Below, in pieces: positions 8,242-15,940 of a DNA stretch of 37,698 bases; position 1 is the stretch's first letter, and each line of letters opens with the position of its first letter. The notes under the pieces were generated by a model. The model had not been told where the DNA came from. It did not search any database and worked only from the letters and a program-made list of their open reading frames with translations. Both the position numbers and the translations under genes were made by a program. The stretch comes from Desulfobacula sp. (GTDB taxonomy: Bacteria > Desulfobacterota > Desulfobacteria > Desulfobacterales > Desulfobacteraceae): the NCBI GenBank assembly GCA_013792075.1, contig VMSR01000176.1, forward strand, positions 1 through 37,698, in the 5' to 3' direction.

Positions 8242-10431
8242 ATGCCACAACCTCAGCAGTTAACGATTAACCAAGCTATATCCCGGGCGAAAAAGGCGAC
8301 TAAGCATGGGAATACTGCTGTTGCACTGCAGCTTTACAATGCTGTCTTGCAGCACCAGCCAAACCACCCTGTGGCAAAAAAGGGTCTACGCAAATTACAA
8401 AAAGGATTGCCAAACGATCAATCAGTACAAGTGGAGACAGCGAATCCTTCCCAGGACCAGATTAATACCTTGGTTAATCTATATCACTCAGGGCAGATGA
8501 TAAAGGCAGAGCAAGGTTGTAAAGAATTGTTGCAAACCTACCCGCAATCGATAATTGTGATCAATATATTAGGAGTAGCACTCCAAGGACAAGGCAAATT
8601 ACAGGATGCGGTGGAGAGTTATGAGAAGGCAATCCAGCTCAAACCCGATTGTGCAGAAGCTTACAGTAACCGTGGCAGTGCACTCAAAGACTTAGGGCAG
8701 CTGGAGAAAGCTGTGGAGAGTTATGAGAAGGCAATCCAGCTCAAACCCGATTATGCAGAAGCTTACAGTAACCGTGGCAGTGCACTCAAAGACTTAGGGC
8801 AGCTGGAGAAAGCAATTGAAAGCCAGCAGAAAGCTGTCTCCATTAGTCCTCAGAACAGTATGTTTTGGGGTGGCTTTGCGGATATTTTACAAGCGATGAA
8901 ATTGACATTCTATAATGATGATTTAGGTTGTTACTTGCTCCATATTATAGAACAGCCGACTATCCGTCCTAGAGATATATCGAAAGCTATAGTCAATGCA
9001 TTGCACTATCACCCAATAGTCATACCTATCCTTGAACTATCCAAGTCTGATTATATTGATGAAGATATAGATCATCTAACAGAGCAACTCTCGACTGTTC
9101 CCCTTCTGCTACGAGTGATGGAGTTGAGTCCTCTTGCAGATTTGGATGTAGAGAAAATGCTCACGAAGATCAGAAAGGCCATGCTCCATATGGCATCCAG
9201 TGGAGGTAGCGAAGCTCAAGGTCTTCCATTCTATGCGGCATTGGCCATTCACTGTTTTGTTAATGAGTACGTCTTTACAGAGAGTGAGACAGAAAAACAG
9301 GAGATCGAACTTCTTCAAGAAAAAGTTAAGGTAACTATAAGAAAAGGGGGTACTGTCTCACCAACTCGAATTGCTGTGTTAGGGTCATACCGGCCTCTCT
9401 GCAGCTTTTCATGGGCTGAAGATTTGCTGAAATGTGAATGGGCAGACGAGATCAAGAAGGTGATTGTGAGGCAGGTAGATGATATTAGAGAAGAACAAAC
9501 TCTACGTTCTAAGATTCCCCGTCTTACTTCAATAGAGGACAAAGTCTCTCAATTAGTTCGTAACCAGTATGAGGAGAATCCTTATCCTCGTTGGATTAAT
9601 ACTGGATTAAGTGACAAACCAAGGAGAATCAAACAGGTATTGCCATCGATCAAACTTTATCTGAATTTTGATGTACAACAATTCTCAAATAAGCCGGAGA
9701 TCCTTGTCGCAGGTTGTGGTACAGGACAGCATGCATTACATACGGCATCAAGATTTCTAAACTGTAATGTTCTGGCTGTGGACTTAAGCTTGAGCAGTTT
9801 ATCCTATGCGATAAGAAAAACACAGGAATTAGGGGTTACAAATATTGAATATATGCAGGGGGATATTCTACAGCTTGACCAGCTTGAAAGACAATTCGAT
9901 ATTATTGAAAGTGTTGGAGTCCTGCATCATATGGATGACCCGTTAGCTGGATGGAAAGTTCTGGTGGCTAAATTACATGCTGGCGGACTCATGAAGATTG
10001 GTCTGTACAGCAATATTGCCCGCCAAGGTATTGTGGAGGCTATAAGGCAAATCACAAAAAAAGAATATACTTCTTCTCCAGGAGACATTCGTCGATATCG
10101 TGAAGAACTCATTAACATGGATCTTAATCCCGATTCAGAAATCTCTAAGATTATAGGCTATAGTGACTTTTATAGTCTAAGTGAATGTCGTGATTTACTT
10201 TTTCATGTTCAGGAGCATCGTTTTACATTGCCGCAAATTGAAGAGGCTTTGAGCGGTCTTGGTCTTAATTTCCTTGGCTTTGAGATGAAACAAAGCTTGG
10301 TCAGGAGTAAATTTATTGAACGTTATCCAGAAAAGGATGCCCTATTATCATTGCCTCTATGGCATCAGTTTGAACTCGAGAACCCGGATACATTCCTGGA
10401 GATGTATCAGTTCTGGGTGCAAAAAGCATAA
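8242..10431 (+). CDS. TPR-repeat protein with C-terminal SAM-dependent methyltransferase domain
   Basis: The 729-residue product begins with a helical module (about residues 1-65), then TPR repeats to about residue 220, including two 34-residue units encoded by 102-base DNA repeats that are almost identical (8611-8712 and 8713-8814). The middle (220-460) is helical and not recognised. Residues about 480-620 are a class I methyltransferase: ILVAGCGTGQHALHTA is motif I and DIIESVGVLHHMDDP is the motif IV region, followed by a GGLMKIGLYSN strand. Methyltransferases with this arrangement usually act on large or protein substrates; the target here is unknown. The N-terminal ~150 residues are a close paralog of the gene at 11017. 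Composition is more AT-rich than the exporter operon and IS remnants flank it, consistent with acquisition by transfer. Confidence 0.85.
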   Translation: MPQPQQLTINQAISRAKKATKHGNTAVALQLYNAVLQHQPNHPVAKKGLRKLQKGLPNDQSVQVETANPSQDQINTLVNLYHSGQMIKAEQGCKELLQTYPQSIIVINILGVALQGQGKLQDAVESYEKAIQLKPDCAEAYSNRGSALKDLGQLEKAVESYEKAIQLKPDYAEAYSNRGSALKDLGQLEKAIESQQKAVSISPQNSMFWGGFADILQAMKLTFYNDDLGCYLLHIIEQPTIRPRDISKAIVNALHYHPIVIPILELSKSDYIDEDIDHLTEQLSTVPLLLRVMELSPLADLDVEKMLTKIRKAMLHMASSGGSEAQGLPFYAALAIHCFVNEYVFTESETEKQEIELLQEKVKVTIRKGGTVSPTRIAVLGSYRPLCSFSWAEDLLKCEWADEIKKVIVRQVDDIREEQTLRSKIPRLTSIEDKVSQLVRNQYEENPYPRWINTGLSDKPRRIKQVLPSIKLYLNFDVQQFSNKPEILVAGCGTGQHALHTASRFLNCNVLAVDLSLSSLSYAIRKTQELGVTNIEYMQGDILQLDQLERQFDIIESVGVLHHMDDPLAGWKVLVAKLHAGGLMKIGLYSNIARQGIVEAIRQITKKEYTSSPGDIRRYREELINMDLNPDSEISKIIGYSDFYSLSECRDLLFHVQEHRFTLPQIEEALSGLGLNFLGFEMKQSLVRSKFIERYPEKDALLSLPLWHQFELENPDTFLEMYQFWVQKA
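8611..8814 (+). repeat. Two near-identical 102-base tandem repeats coding for TPR units
   Basis: The units 8611-8712 and 8713-8814 differ at about two bases (TGT versus TAT within the CDS, and the last base). Each encodes one 34-residue TPR beginning VESYEKAIQLKPD. The near-identity at silent positions points to recent duplication or conversion. Confidence 0.85.
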
Positions 10432-10606
10432 ATCACGGAGGCTTACCATAATAGATCGGGTCACATGAGCTGGAACAATAATGAAATATCGGATTCAGGT
10501 TAGATATTATGGTTGACACATAGAAAATGACCTGCCTTTTTTGCAGACATGGATTAAAATGCAACAAGGTTGCAATTCAGAGCCATAACCAAAAGGGAGG
10601 CACACC
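10432..10606 (+). mobile_element. Probable left-end noncoding remnant of an IS110-family element
   Basis: This 175-base gap precedes the IS110 transposase start and has no gene. It contains a TGCAAC-AAG-GTTGCA hairpin (10560-10574) shortly before the AAGGGAGG ribosome site. In the IS110 group the noncoding end upstream of the transposase encodes the bridge RNA that guides target and donor choice, so this stretch may be its relic. The exact element boundary and any bridge-RNA loops cannot be fixed by eye. Confidence 0.35.
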
Positions 10607-10969
10607 ATGGAAAAAATTGTAAAGTATATTGGATTAGATGTCCACAAAAATTCTATGGCTATTGCAATTGCAGAATATGGGCAAAAAAGGGATGTTAACT
10701 TTTACGGTGCAATCAACAACAACATGGATCAATTACACAAATTCTTACGAAAACAGATTTCACAAGGAGTAGAGCCCAGGTGTGTGTATGAAGCAGGTCC
10801 TTGCGGGTATAATATTTACCGTAGTTTGAAAGATAAAGGCATAGATTGTGTTGTTACAAGCCTTAAAAGTGAGGCTTCATTTGGGAAAAGCGTGGCAACT
10901 CGGGTTCTGCGTTTAATTTCCCTACTCAGCCTTTCAACCATATTTGTGGAACGTAATTTCTTCCTCTGA
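10607..10969 (+). pseudogene. Truncated IS110-family transposase
   Basis: The first ~83 residues match the N-terminal DEDD catalytic domain of IS110-type transposases: YIGLDVHKNSMAIAIAE with the first Asp, and CVYEAGPCGYNIYRSL with the Glu, then KGIDCVV. The expected continuation, a basic loop followed by the TDRRDA motif, is missing: after about 10857 the frame reads into unrelated sequence that is an IS256-type fragment on the opposite strand. The remaining aspartates and the C-terminal Tnp20 domain are absent, so the gene is dead. A full-length member would be about 320-420 residues. A good ribosome site (GGGAGG) remains upstream. Confidence 0.8.
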
Positions 10970-10986
10970 TTTTTCGGCAAAGAAAA
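10858..10986 (-). pseudogene. C-terminal fragment of an IS256 (Mutator-type) transposase
   Basis: On the minus strand this stretch encodes LRSTNMVERLSREIKRRTRV followed by ATLFPNEASLLRLVT. This is the highly conserved C-terminal signature of IS256-family transposases, and the preceding FSLPKNQRKK also fits. The reading then runs directly into antisense IS110 sequence at about 10857, so the two dead elements are fused head to head. Nothing of the catalytic DDE core remains. It lies just upstream of the second TPR gene. Confidence 0.75.
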
Positions 10987-11016
10987 TAGATTAAATGTAC
11001 AAAAAAAGGAAAAAAG

Positions 11017-12876
11017 ATGCCTCAAACGCAGCAATTAACAATTAAACAAGCATTATCTCGGGCAAAGAAGGCTACCCAAAAGGGTAATGTTGATGTTGCA
11101 CTACAGCTCTACAATGCTGTTTTGCAAAACCAACCCAGTCACCCTGTTGCAAAAAAGGGTCTGCGTAAGCTGCAAAAAGGCTTACCACGCAATCAATCCG
11201 TGCAAACACAATCAACAAACCCTTCACAGGATCAGATGAATGCCTTGATCAACCTATATAACTCAGGGCAGCTGAAAGAGGCAGAGCAGGCTTGTAAAAA
11301 ATTACTGCAAACCTATCCGCAATCATTAATTGTTTACAATGTATTAGGTGCAGCATTCCAAGGACAAGGCAAGTTACAAAATGCAGTGCAAGCATTTGAC
11401 AAAGCCATACAGTTCATGCCTGACTATGTAGAGGCTCACAGTAACCGTGGTGTTGCACTTAGAGACCTTGGTCAGCTGGAAGAGGCTGTAAGAAGCTATG
11501 ATAAAGCCATACAGTTCAAGCCTGACTATGTAGAGGCTCACAGTAACCGTGGTGTTGCACTTAGAGCCCTTGGCCAGCTGGAAGAAGCGGTAAGAAGTTA
11601 TGATAAAGCCATACAGTTCAAGCCTGACTATGCAGAGGCTTACAGAAACCGTGGTACTGCACTTAGTGATCTTGGTCAGCTGGAAGAGGCCGTGAGAAGT
11701 TATGATAAAGCCATACAGTTCAAGCCGGATTATGCAGAGGCTCACAGTAACCGTGGTACTACACTTAGTGGCCTTGGCCAGCTGGAAGAGGCCGTGAGAA
11801 GTTATGATAAAGCCATACAGTTCAAGCCTGACTATGCAGAGGCTCATTACAATCTTAGTTCTTTAAAAAAATACGAATCAAATGATGCTCAGATAGGCGT
11901 AATGGAGAGTTTGTTTACGAACATAGAATGCAGAGAATCTGATCGTATGCATCTTTGCTTTGCCCTTGCCAAGGCCTATGAAGATTTAGGTGAATATGAT
12001 AAAAGTTTTAATTATCTTAAAGAGGGCAACTATCTTCGAAAAAAGGAACTAAAATACAATATTGATAATGATAGAAGATTGGTCACTAAAATCATCGGAC
12101 TTTTCAGTACAGGAAGCTTGCCCTTTGATGTTTCACCAGAGGGTTCCTCATCAATACAACCAGTCTTTATCGTTGGTATGCCTCGCTCAGGTACATCGCT
12201 TGTAGAACAGATTTTAGCCAGTCACACTAAGGTTTATGGTGCGGGAGAATTGGAAACCATAAACAAACTTGTAATTCCAATTCTATCGAATCTGCCTGAT
12301 CAGAACATTAACAAAAATGGAGATAAATTATCTCAGAATGCTATCCAAACACTCCATGATAGCTATATAAAGGTACTGTCTGCACTAAAAGTTCCCGAAA
12401 AGATAATAACAGACAAAATGCCACTTAATTTCAGGTTTCTTGGGTTTATCCTATCCGCATTCCCTGAGGCAAAAATCATCAACTTAAATAGGGACCCAAG
12501 GGCAACGTGCTGGTCAATTTACAAGCATTACTTTTCAAGTAAAGGTAATGAATATGCATATGATATAGTTGATTTGGTGGAATTTCACAAAATCTACATT
12601 GATATGATGTCATTTTGGCGTCAACGATTCCCATATAATATTTATGACCTTTGCTATGAGGATTTGACCGAGAATCAGGAAGAAGAGACCCGTAGCCTTC
12701 TGATGTTTTGTGACCTGGAATGGGAGGAAAGATGCCTCAATTTTCATAAGACGAAAAGGGTTGTGAAAACAGCGAGTGCTGTCCAGGTTCGGAAAAAGTT
12801 GTACAAGGGCAGTTCTGAGGCTTGGAGAAAATATGAAAAGCACCTACAACCTTTGATAAAGGCACTGGGCTATTAA
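11017..12876 (+). CDS. TPR-repeat protein with C-terminal sulfotransferase domain
   Basis: The 619-residue product opens with the same module as the TPR-methyltransferase at 8242 (MPQTQQLTIKQALSRAKKAT versus MPQPQQLTINQAISRAKKAT), followed by at least five TPR units of 34 residues up to about residue 285. The C-terminal half is a PAPS-dependent sulfotransferase of the Sulfotransfer_3 type: VFIVGMPRSGTSLVEQIL (about 382-399) is the 5'-phosphosulfate loop and NLNRDPRATCWSIYKHYF (about 488-505) is the 3'-phosphate site. It would sulfate a glycan or protein, with the TPR part choosing the substrate. The start is supported by AAAAAAAGGAAAAAAG just upstream. Bacterial TPR-sulfotransferase fusions are known; the target here is unknown, with surface glycan or S-layer protein plausible from context. 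Confidence 0.88.
   Translation: MPQTQQLTIKQALSRAKKATQKGNVDVALQLYNAVLQNQPSHPVAKKGLRKLQKGLPRNQSVQTQSTNPSQDQMNALINLYNSGQLKEAEQACKKLLQTYPQSLIVYNVLGAAFQGQGKLQNAVQAFDKAIQFMPDYVEAHSNRGVALRDLGQLEEAVRSYDKAIQFKPDYVEAHSNRGVALRALGQLEEAVRSYDKAIQFKPDYAEAYRNRGTALSDLGQLEEAVRSYDKAIQFKPDYAEAHSNRGTTLSGLGQLEEAVRSYDKAIQFKPDYAEAHYNLSSLKKYESNDAQIGVMESLFTNIECRESDRMHLCFALAKAYEDLGEYDKSFNYLKEGNYLRKKELKYNIDNDRRLVTKIIGLFSTGSLPFDVSPEGSSSIQPVFIVGMPRSGTSLVEQILASHTKVYGAGELETINKLVIPILSNLPDQNINKNGDKLSQNAIQTLHDSYIKVLSALKVPEKIITDKMPLNFRFLGFILSAFPEAKIINLNRDPRATCWSIYKHYFSSKGNEYAYDIVDLVEFHKIYIDMMSFWRQRFPYNIYDLCYEDLTENQEEETRSLLMFCDLEWEERCLNFHKTKRVVKTASAVQVRKKLYKGSSEAWRKYEKHLQPLIKALGY
11383..11850 (+). repeat. Array of 102-base tandem repeats coding for TPR units
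   Basis: The unit beginning CTGGAAGAGG recurs at 11476, 11578, 11680 and 11782, exactly 102 bases apart, with a related unit before it. Each encodes a 34-residue TPR containing YDKAIQFKPDYxEAHSNRG. Units differ at only a few bases, so copy number may vary between strains by slippage or recombination. It is a coding repeat and not a CRISPR array: there are no spacers. Confidence 0.85.
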
Positions 12877-13170
12877 TTTAAGGGGCAACTTTTTAAATAT
12901 CTCGTAATATGGGTTGAGGTGATTTTAAATCCACGAGGAAAAGATTATGATTGTGGATAGCCGAAGATGAATTTTTTGCAACCCAGACACATTGTAAAGA
13001 AATTAATGCCATGAAAAACTGAAAATACATACAAATTAGCACAGCAACGCCTTTGAAAATATTTCACGCGTCAGCCGTGTGAAAAGTGTATAATATTTGA
13101 TTTTTTGATGTTATCTGTGCTATTTAAGTCCATTATAAATTTTTAACCCAACCAAAAGGCATGATGCATT
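12877..13170 (+). other. Intergenic region with candidate SapC promoter and operator-like palindrome
   Basis: No gene is visible in this AT-rich 294-base gap. TATAAT lies at 13089-13094, and directly upstream is the inverted repeat TTTCACGCG-TCAGC-CGTGTGAAA (13062-13084, eight of nine pairs matching), positioned over the expected -35 region. The -35 hexamer itself is poor, which would fit an activator-dependent or repressed promoter. Transcription would enter the SapC gene at 13171. Confidence 0.4.
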
Positions 13171-13875
13171 ATGTTTAAAAAACTTGAACCATTAGAAAAT
13201 TCCAAACACCAGGAACTTCGACTCTCAAAAAATCAAAATTTCGGCTTTGCCTATAGGACCAATGCTGTGCAGCTATCCTTTTCAGAGATCTCCCAGGCAT
13301 CCCAGTATTACCCCATTGTATTTCCTGCTGATGGGTCCTGTATTCCAACAGCCATCATGGGGATTACAGAAAATAAGAATGCCTATGTTGACCCCAAAGG
13401 ACAATGGAAAGTTCCCTATGTTCCGTTTTCTGTTCGCATGTATCCCTTTGTCCTTGTCCCCATTGACGGCCAGGAAGATAAGTTAGCCCTTTGCATTGAT
13501 TCGGATGCCGAGCATTTTGCCGGGGGTATGGGAGACCCCATGTTCACGGCAGATGGTGAGCCCAATGAGTTTGTTCAGGGGGTGCTAAATTCCCTTCAGG
13601 CGTATCATAAGGAACTTGCCACCACCCAAGCCTTATTTACAGGCCTTGCTGAGAAAGAACTGATTGTGGACCGGATAATTGAGCTTTCCATCAACAATGA
13701 GCCTAAACGCATTGACGGCTTTAAAGGGATTAATATGGAGAAATTAATGACCATGGATGATGCCTTTATTGCAGGCCTGGTGAAAAACGGGAGCCTGCCC
13801 CTGGTCTACAGCCATCTTCAGTCGTTTTCAAAATTTAGTTTTCTATATTCAGCAGACAGCAATAAACCCGCATAA
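13171..13875 (+). CDS. SapC-family protein (first of two)
   Basis: The 234-residue protein matches the SapC family, named after a gene of the Campylobacter fetus S-layer locus; its biochemical role is not established. Visible hallmarks are the N-terminal LEPLENSKHQELRL, FAYRTNAVQLSFSEI, YYPIVFP, WKVPYVPFSVRMYPFVLVP, an ALCID segment with a following acidic stretch, and C-terminal MDDAFIAGLVKNGSLPLVYSHLQS. There is no signal peptide or membrane span, so it is probably cytoplasmic. It is followed 19 bases later by a paralog and faces a type I secretion operon of the kind that exports S-layer proteins, which suggests a role in S-layer production. The start has AAAAGG about 12 bases upstream, a little distant. 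Confidence 0.85.
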   Translation: MFKKLEPLENSKHQELRLSKNQNFGFAYRTNAVQLSFSEISQASQYYPIVFPADGSCIPTAIMGITENKNAYVDPKGQWKVPYVPFSVRMYPFVLVPIDGQEDKLALCIDSDAEHFAGGMGDPMFTADGEPNEFVQGVLNSLQAYHKELATTQALFTGLAEKELIVDRIIELSINNEPKRIDGFKGINMEKLMTMDDAFIAGLVKNGSLPLVYSHLQSFSKFSFLYSADSNKPA

Positions 13876-13894
13876 CACAAGGATACCTTACCCC

Positions 13895-14569
13895 ATGTCA
13901 ACACCCAATCAACTGCCTGAGCAGTTTGAACCCCTGGAGGTGTCAAAACACCAGGAATTAAAGCGTATCAAATCACCTGGCTTTGCCTTTGCCAAAAACC
14001 TTGCATCTGTTCCCCTTGCCTTTTCAGAGATGCAGGCCGCAGCAAGGTTTTTCCCCATAGTCCTGCCCCAGCAGGGACTGCTATCCCCCATGGCCCTGTT
14101 TTCCTTAAAAGAGGACAGCCCCAATCCCTATGTGGATGAAACAGGCAATTGGAAGGTAGGTTATATCCCCATCTGCCTGCGCCTGTATCCTTTTATCCTG
14201 GCCAGGGTTGAAGACAAGGAGACAAAAAAAGACAAGTTTGTTCTCTGTATCGACAGGGAATCTGATCATCTGTCAAAGGACGAGGGGGAGCCATTGTTTA
14301 CGGAGAAAGGAGACTTAAGCGATCTGACCCTGAAGACGTTTGAGATGCTCAAGATCTATCAGCAGGAATTGTCCACCACCCAGGCCATATTCACCCAATT
14401 GGCAGAGAAAGCGCTGGTGGTTGATCAGGAGGGGTTTAAAGCCGTGGACCTTGAAAAGATTATTACCTTAGATGATGCTGTTATTGCAGGATTTGTTAAA
14501 AACGGTACCATGCCCTTGATCTACTGCCATCTGCAGTCTCTGACCCACCTTCACCAGGCAGCGTCCTGA
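13895..14569 (+). CDS. SapC-family protein (second of two)
   Basis: This 224-residue paralog shares the family pattern with its upstream neighbour: FEPLEVSKHQELKR, FAKNLASVPLAFSEMQ, FFPIVLPQQG, NWKVGYIPICLRLYPFILA, FVLCIDRESDHL and the closing LDDAVIAGFVKNGTMPLIYCHLQS. The two genes are 19 bases apart with AAGGA at 13879-13883, so they form one transcript that ends at the inverted repeat 14580-14627. They are clearly diverged rather than a fresh duplication. No signal peptide or transmembrane segment is visible. As for the first copy, function is unknown; the position next to the secretion operon links it to S-layer export or assembly by inference only. Confidence 0.85.
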   Translation: MSTPNQLPEQFEPLEVSKHQELKRIKSPGFAFAKNLASVPLAFSEMQAAARFFPIVLPQQGLLSPMALFSLKEDSPNPYVDETGNWKVGYIPICLRLYPFILARVEDKETKKDKFVLCIDRESDHLSKDEGEPLFTEKGDLSDLTLKTFEMLKIYQQELSTTQAIFTQLAEKALVVDQEGFKAVDLEKIITLDDAVIAGFVKNGTMPLIYCHLQSLTHLHQAAS

Positions 14570-14579
14570 TTTATCGGCC

Positions 14580-14627
14580 TTTTTTGGCTGTCCGGAGTCA
14601 TTGATCCGGACCCGGACAGCCAAAAAA
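14580..14627. terminator. Bidirectional intrinsic terminator between SapC and T1SS operons
   Basis: TTTTTTGGCTGTCCGG (14580-14595) and its exact reverse complement (14612-14627) form a perfect 16-bp inverted repeat. The outer six A/T pairs supply a U-tract in either direction and the inner ten pairs are GC-rich. It lies 10 bases after the second SapC stop and directly abuts the stop codon of the convergent adaptor gene, so it can end both transcripts. Confidence 0.9.
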
Positions 14628-15938
14628 TTACTCCCGCAGGGCCATATCCACATTTTTAAGCAAAGGTCCTAATAAATAACTGATCACGGTTCGTTCATCC
14701 GTCGTGATATAGCAGGATACCGGCATGCCGGGGGAGAGATAGGCATTTTTGGCAGCCAGGTCCTCCTTATCGATTTCCACATGGGCCTCATAAAAGGAGA
14801 TCACTCCCTGGCCTGACTGCTGGGTAAGCAGATCAGGGGAAACATAGGTAACCTTTCCCTTAACCGGGGGAGTGGCTTTTCTATGAAACGCTGCCAGCTG
14901 CACCTTGGTGGGCTGGCCAGCCTTAACGCTGACAATATCCTGGGGCCGGACCTGCACCTTGATGACATTTATCATATTATCCGGCACAATTTCAAGCAGG
15001 GGCATACCAGGCCGCACCACCCCGGACTCTTCGGAATGGATCTGCATATTGATCACGGTTCCTGAAACAGGCGCCCTGATTTCAAGGCGTTCTTTGGCAT
15101 CCACCTGGGGCTTGATCTGCTTCTGGATCTCAAATATAGTATCTGTGACCTGCCCGAGATTGGAGACCGCAGTCTCTCTATACTGATTTTCAATATCCAC
15201 AATGCGCAGCTTTGTCTCCTGAATCATCTGGTTAAACTGGGCAATATCCTGCTTCAGTTTGCCCTGCCGTCCCTTCTGCTCAGACAGAATCCGTTCCAGT
15301 TCCAGCACCCCGGTTTTCCCCATGTATTTTTCCTTGACCAGGGGACGTTTGCTTTTCAGATCTTCTTCCAGGTTCAAGATGATTTCCCCAAGGCTTTTCA
15401 ACTCTTCTTTCGCCCCGTCAATACGGTTGCCCAGCTGTTTTATCTGGGAAATATAGAGGTTGGTCTTGCCTTCAATATCAGACCTTCTGGATAAGAAGAT
15501 CTGCTTTTCAGTTCTAAGAACTTCATCAAGTTCCGGGTCATTTTTTACTTTTTCAAATTCTTGGGGCCAGATGATTTTTGATTCCATGCCTGCTTCAGCC
15601 TTGTATCTGGCCGCCTCAGCCTGCTTGGCCCATAGCCGTCCCTGGAGGAGGTCCACATTGGAATTGACCTGGGAGCTTTGAAGTTCTATCAGCACATCCC
15701 CTGCCGTTACCTTGTCCCCGTCCTGGACAAAAATCTTATTGATCATACCCCCTTCAAGGTGCTGGACCACTTTCTTTTCCCCTGACACTGTGACCACGCC
15801 TGATGCAATCACCGCTCCCTGAAAGGGAAAAAATACCGACCAGGCCCAAAGCCCCCCGAAAAACAGGGCAATCACCAAAAGTCCTGCAATAATATACCGG
15901 GTGGGATCTGTATTTAACGCTTCTATTTTTTTTTCCAT
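14628..15938 (-). CDS. Type I secretion membrane fusion protein (HlyD/PrtE family)
   Basis: The 436-residue protein is the periplasmic adaptor of a T1SS. It has a short cytoplasmic N-terminus, one membrane span at about residues 15-37, a half-lipoyl domain (VVQHLEGGMINKIFVQDGDK, about 57-76, and the returning IRAPVSGTVINMQIH near 300), a long coiled-coil hairpin between them, and a C-terminal MPVSCYITTDERTVISYLLG region ending near the membrane. It would link the ABC proteins encoded directly upstream to the TolC-like channel at 28905. The ATG at 15938 follows the preceding stop by two bases and has AGGAG seven bases upstream. Length is typical for PrtE-like adaptors. It is the last gene of the operon. 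Confidence 0.93.
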   Translation of the reverse strand: MEKKIEALNTDPTRYIIAGLLVIALFFGGLWAWSVFFPFQGAVIASGVVTVSGEKKVVQHLEGGMINKIFVQDGDKVTAGDVLIELQSSQVNSNVDLLQGRLWAKQAEAARYKAEAGMESKIIWPQEFEKVKNDPELDEVLRTEKQIFLSRRSDIEGKTNLYISQIKQLGNRIDGAKEELKSLGEIILNLEEDLKSKRPLVKEKYMGKTGVLELERILSEQKGRQGKLKQDIAQFNQMIQETKLRIVDIENQYRETAVSNLGQVTDTIFEIQKQIKPQVDAKERLEIRAPVSGTVINMQIHSEESGVVRPGMPLLEIVPDNMINVIKVQVRPQDIVSVKAGQPTKVQLAAFHRKATPPVKGKVTYVSPDLLTQQSGQGVISFYEAHVEIDKEDLAAKNAYLSPGMPVSCYITTDERTVISYLLGPLLKNVDMALRE

Positions 15939-15940
15939 AC

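Noticed and set aside
8611-8814. Direct repeats as a CRISPR array or mobile repeat
   Set aside because: Repeats are contiguous, in frame, 102 bases long and encode TPR units; no spacers are present.
11374-11847. 157-codon minus-strand ORF with repeated SLCIVRLELYGFIITS units
   Set aside because: Antisense of the 102-base TPR repeats; periodicity is inherited from the real gene.
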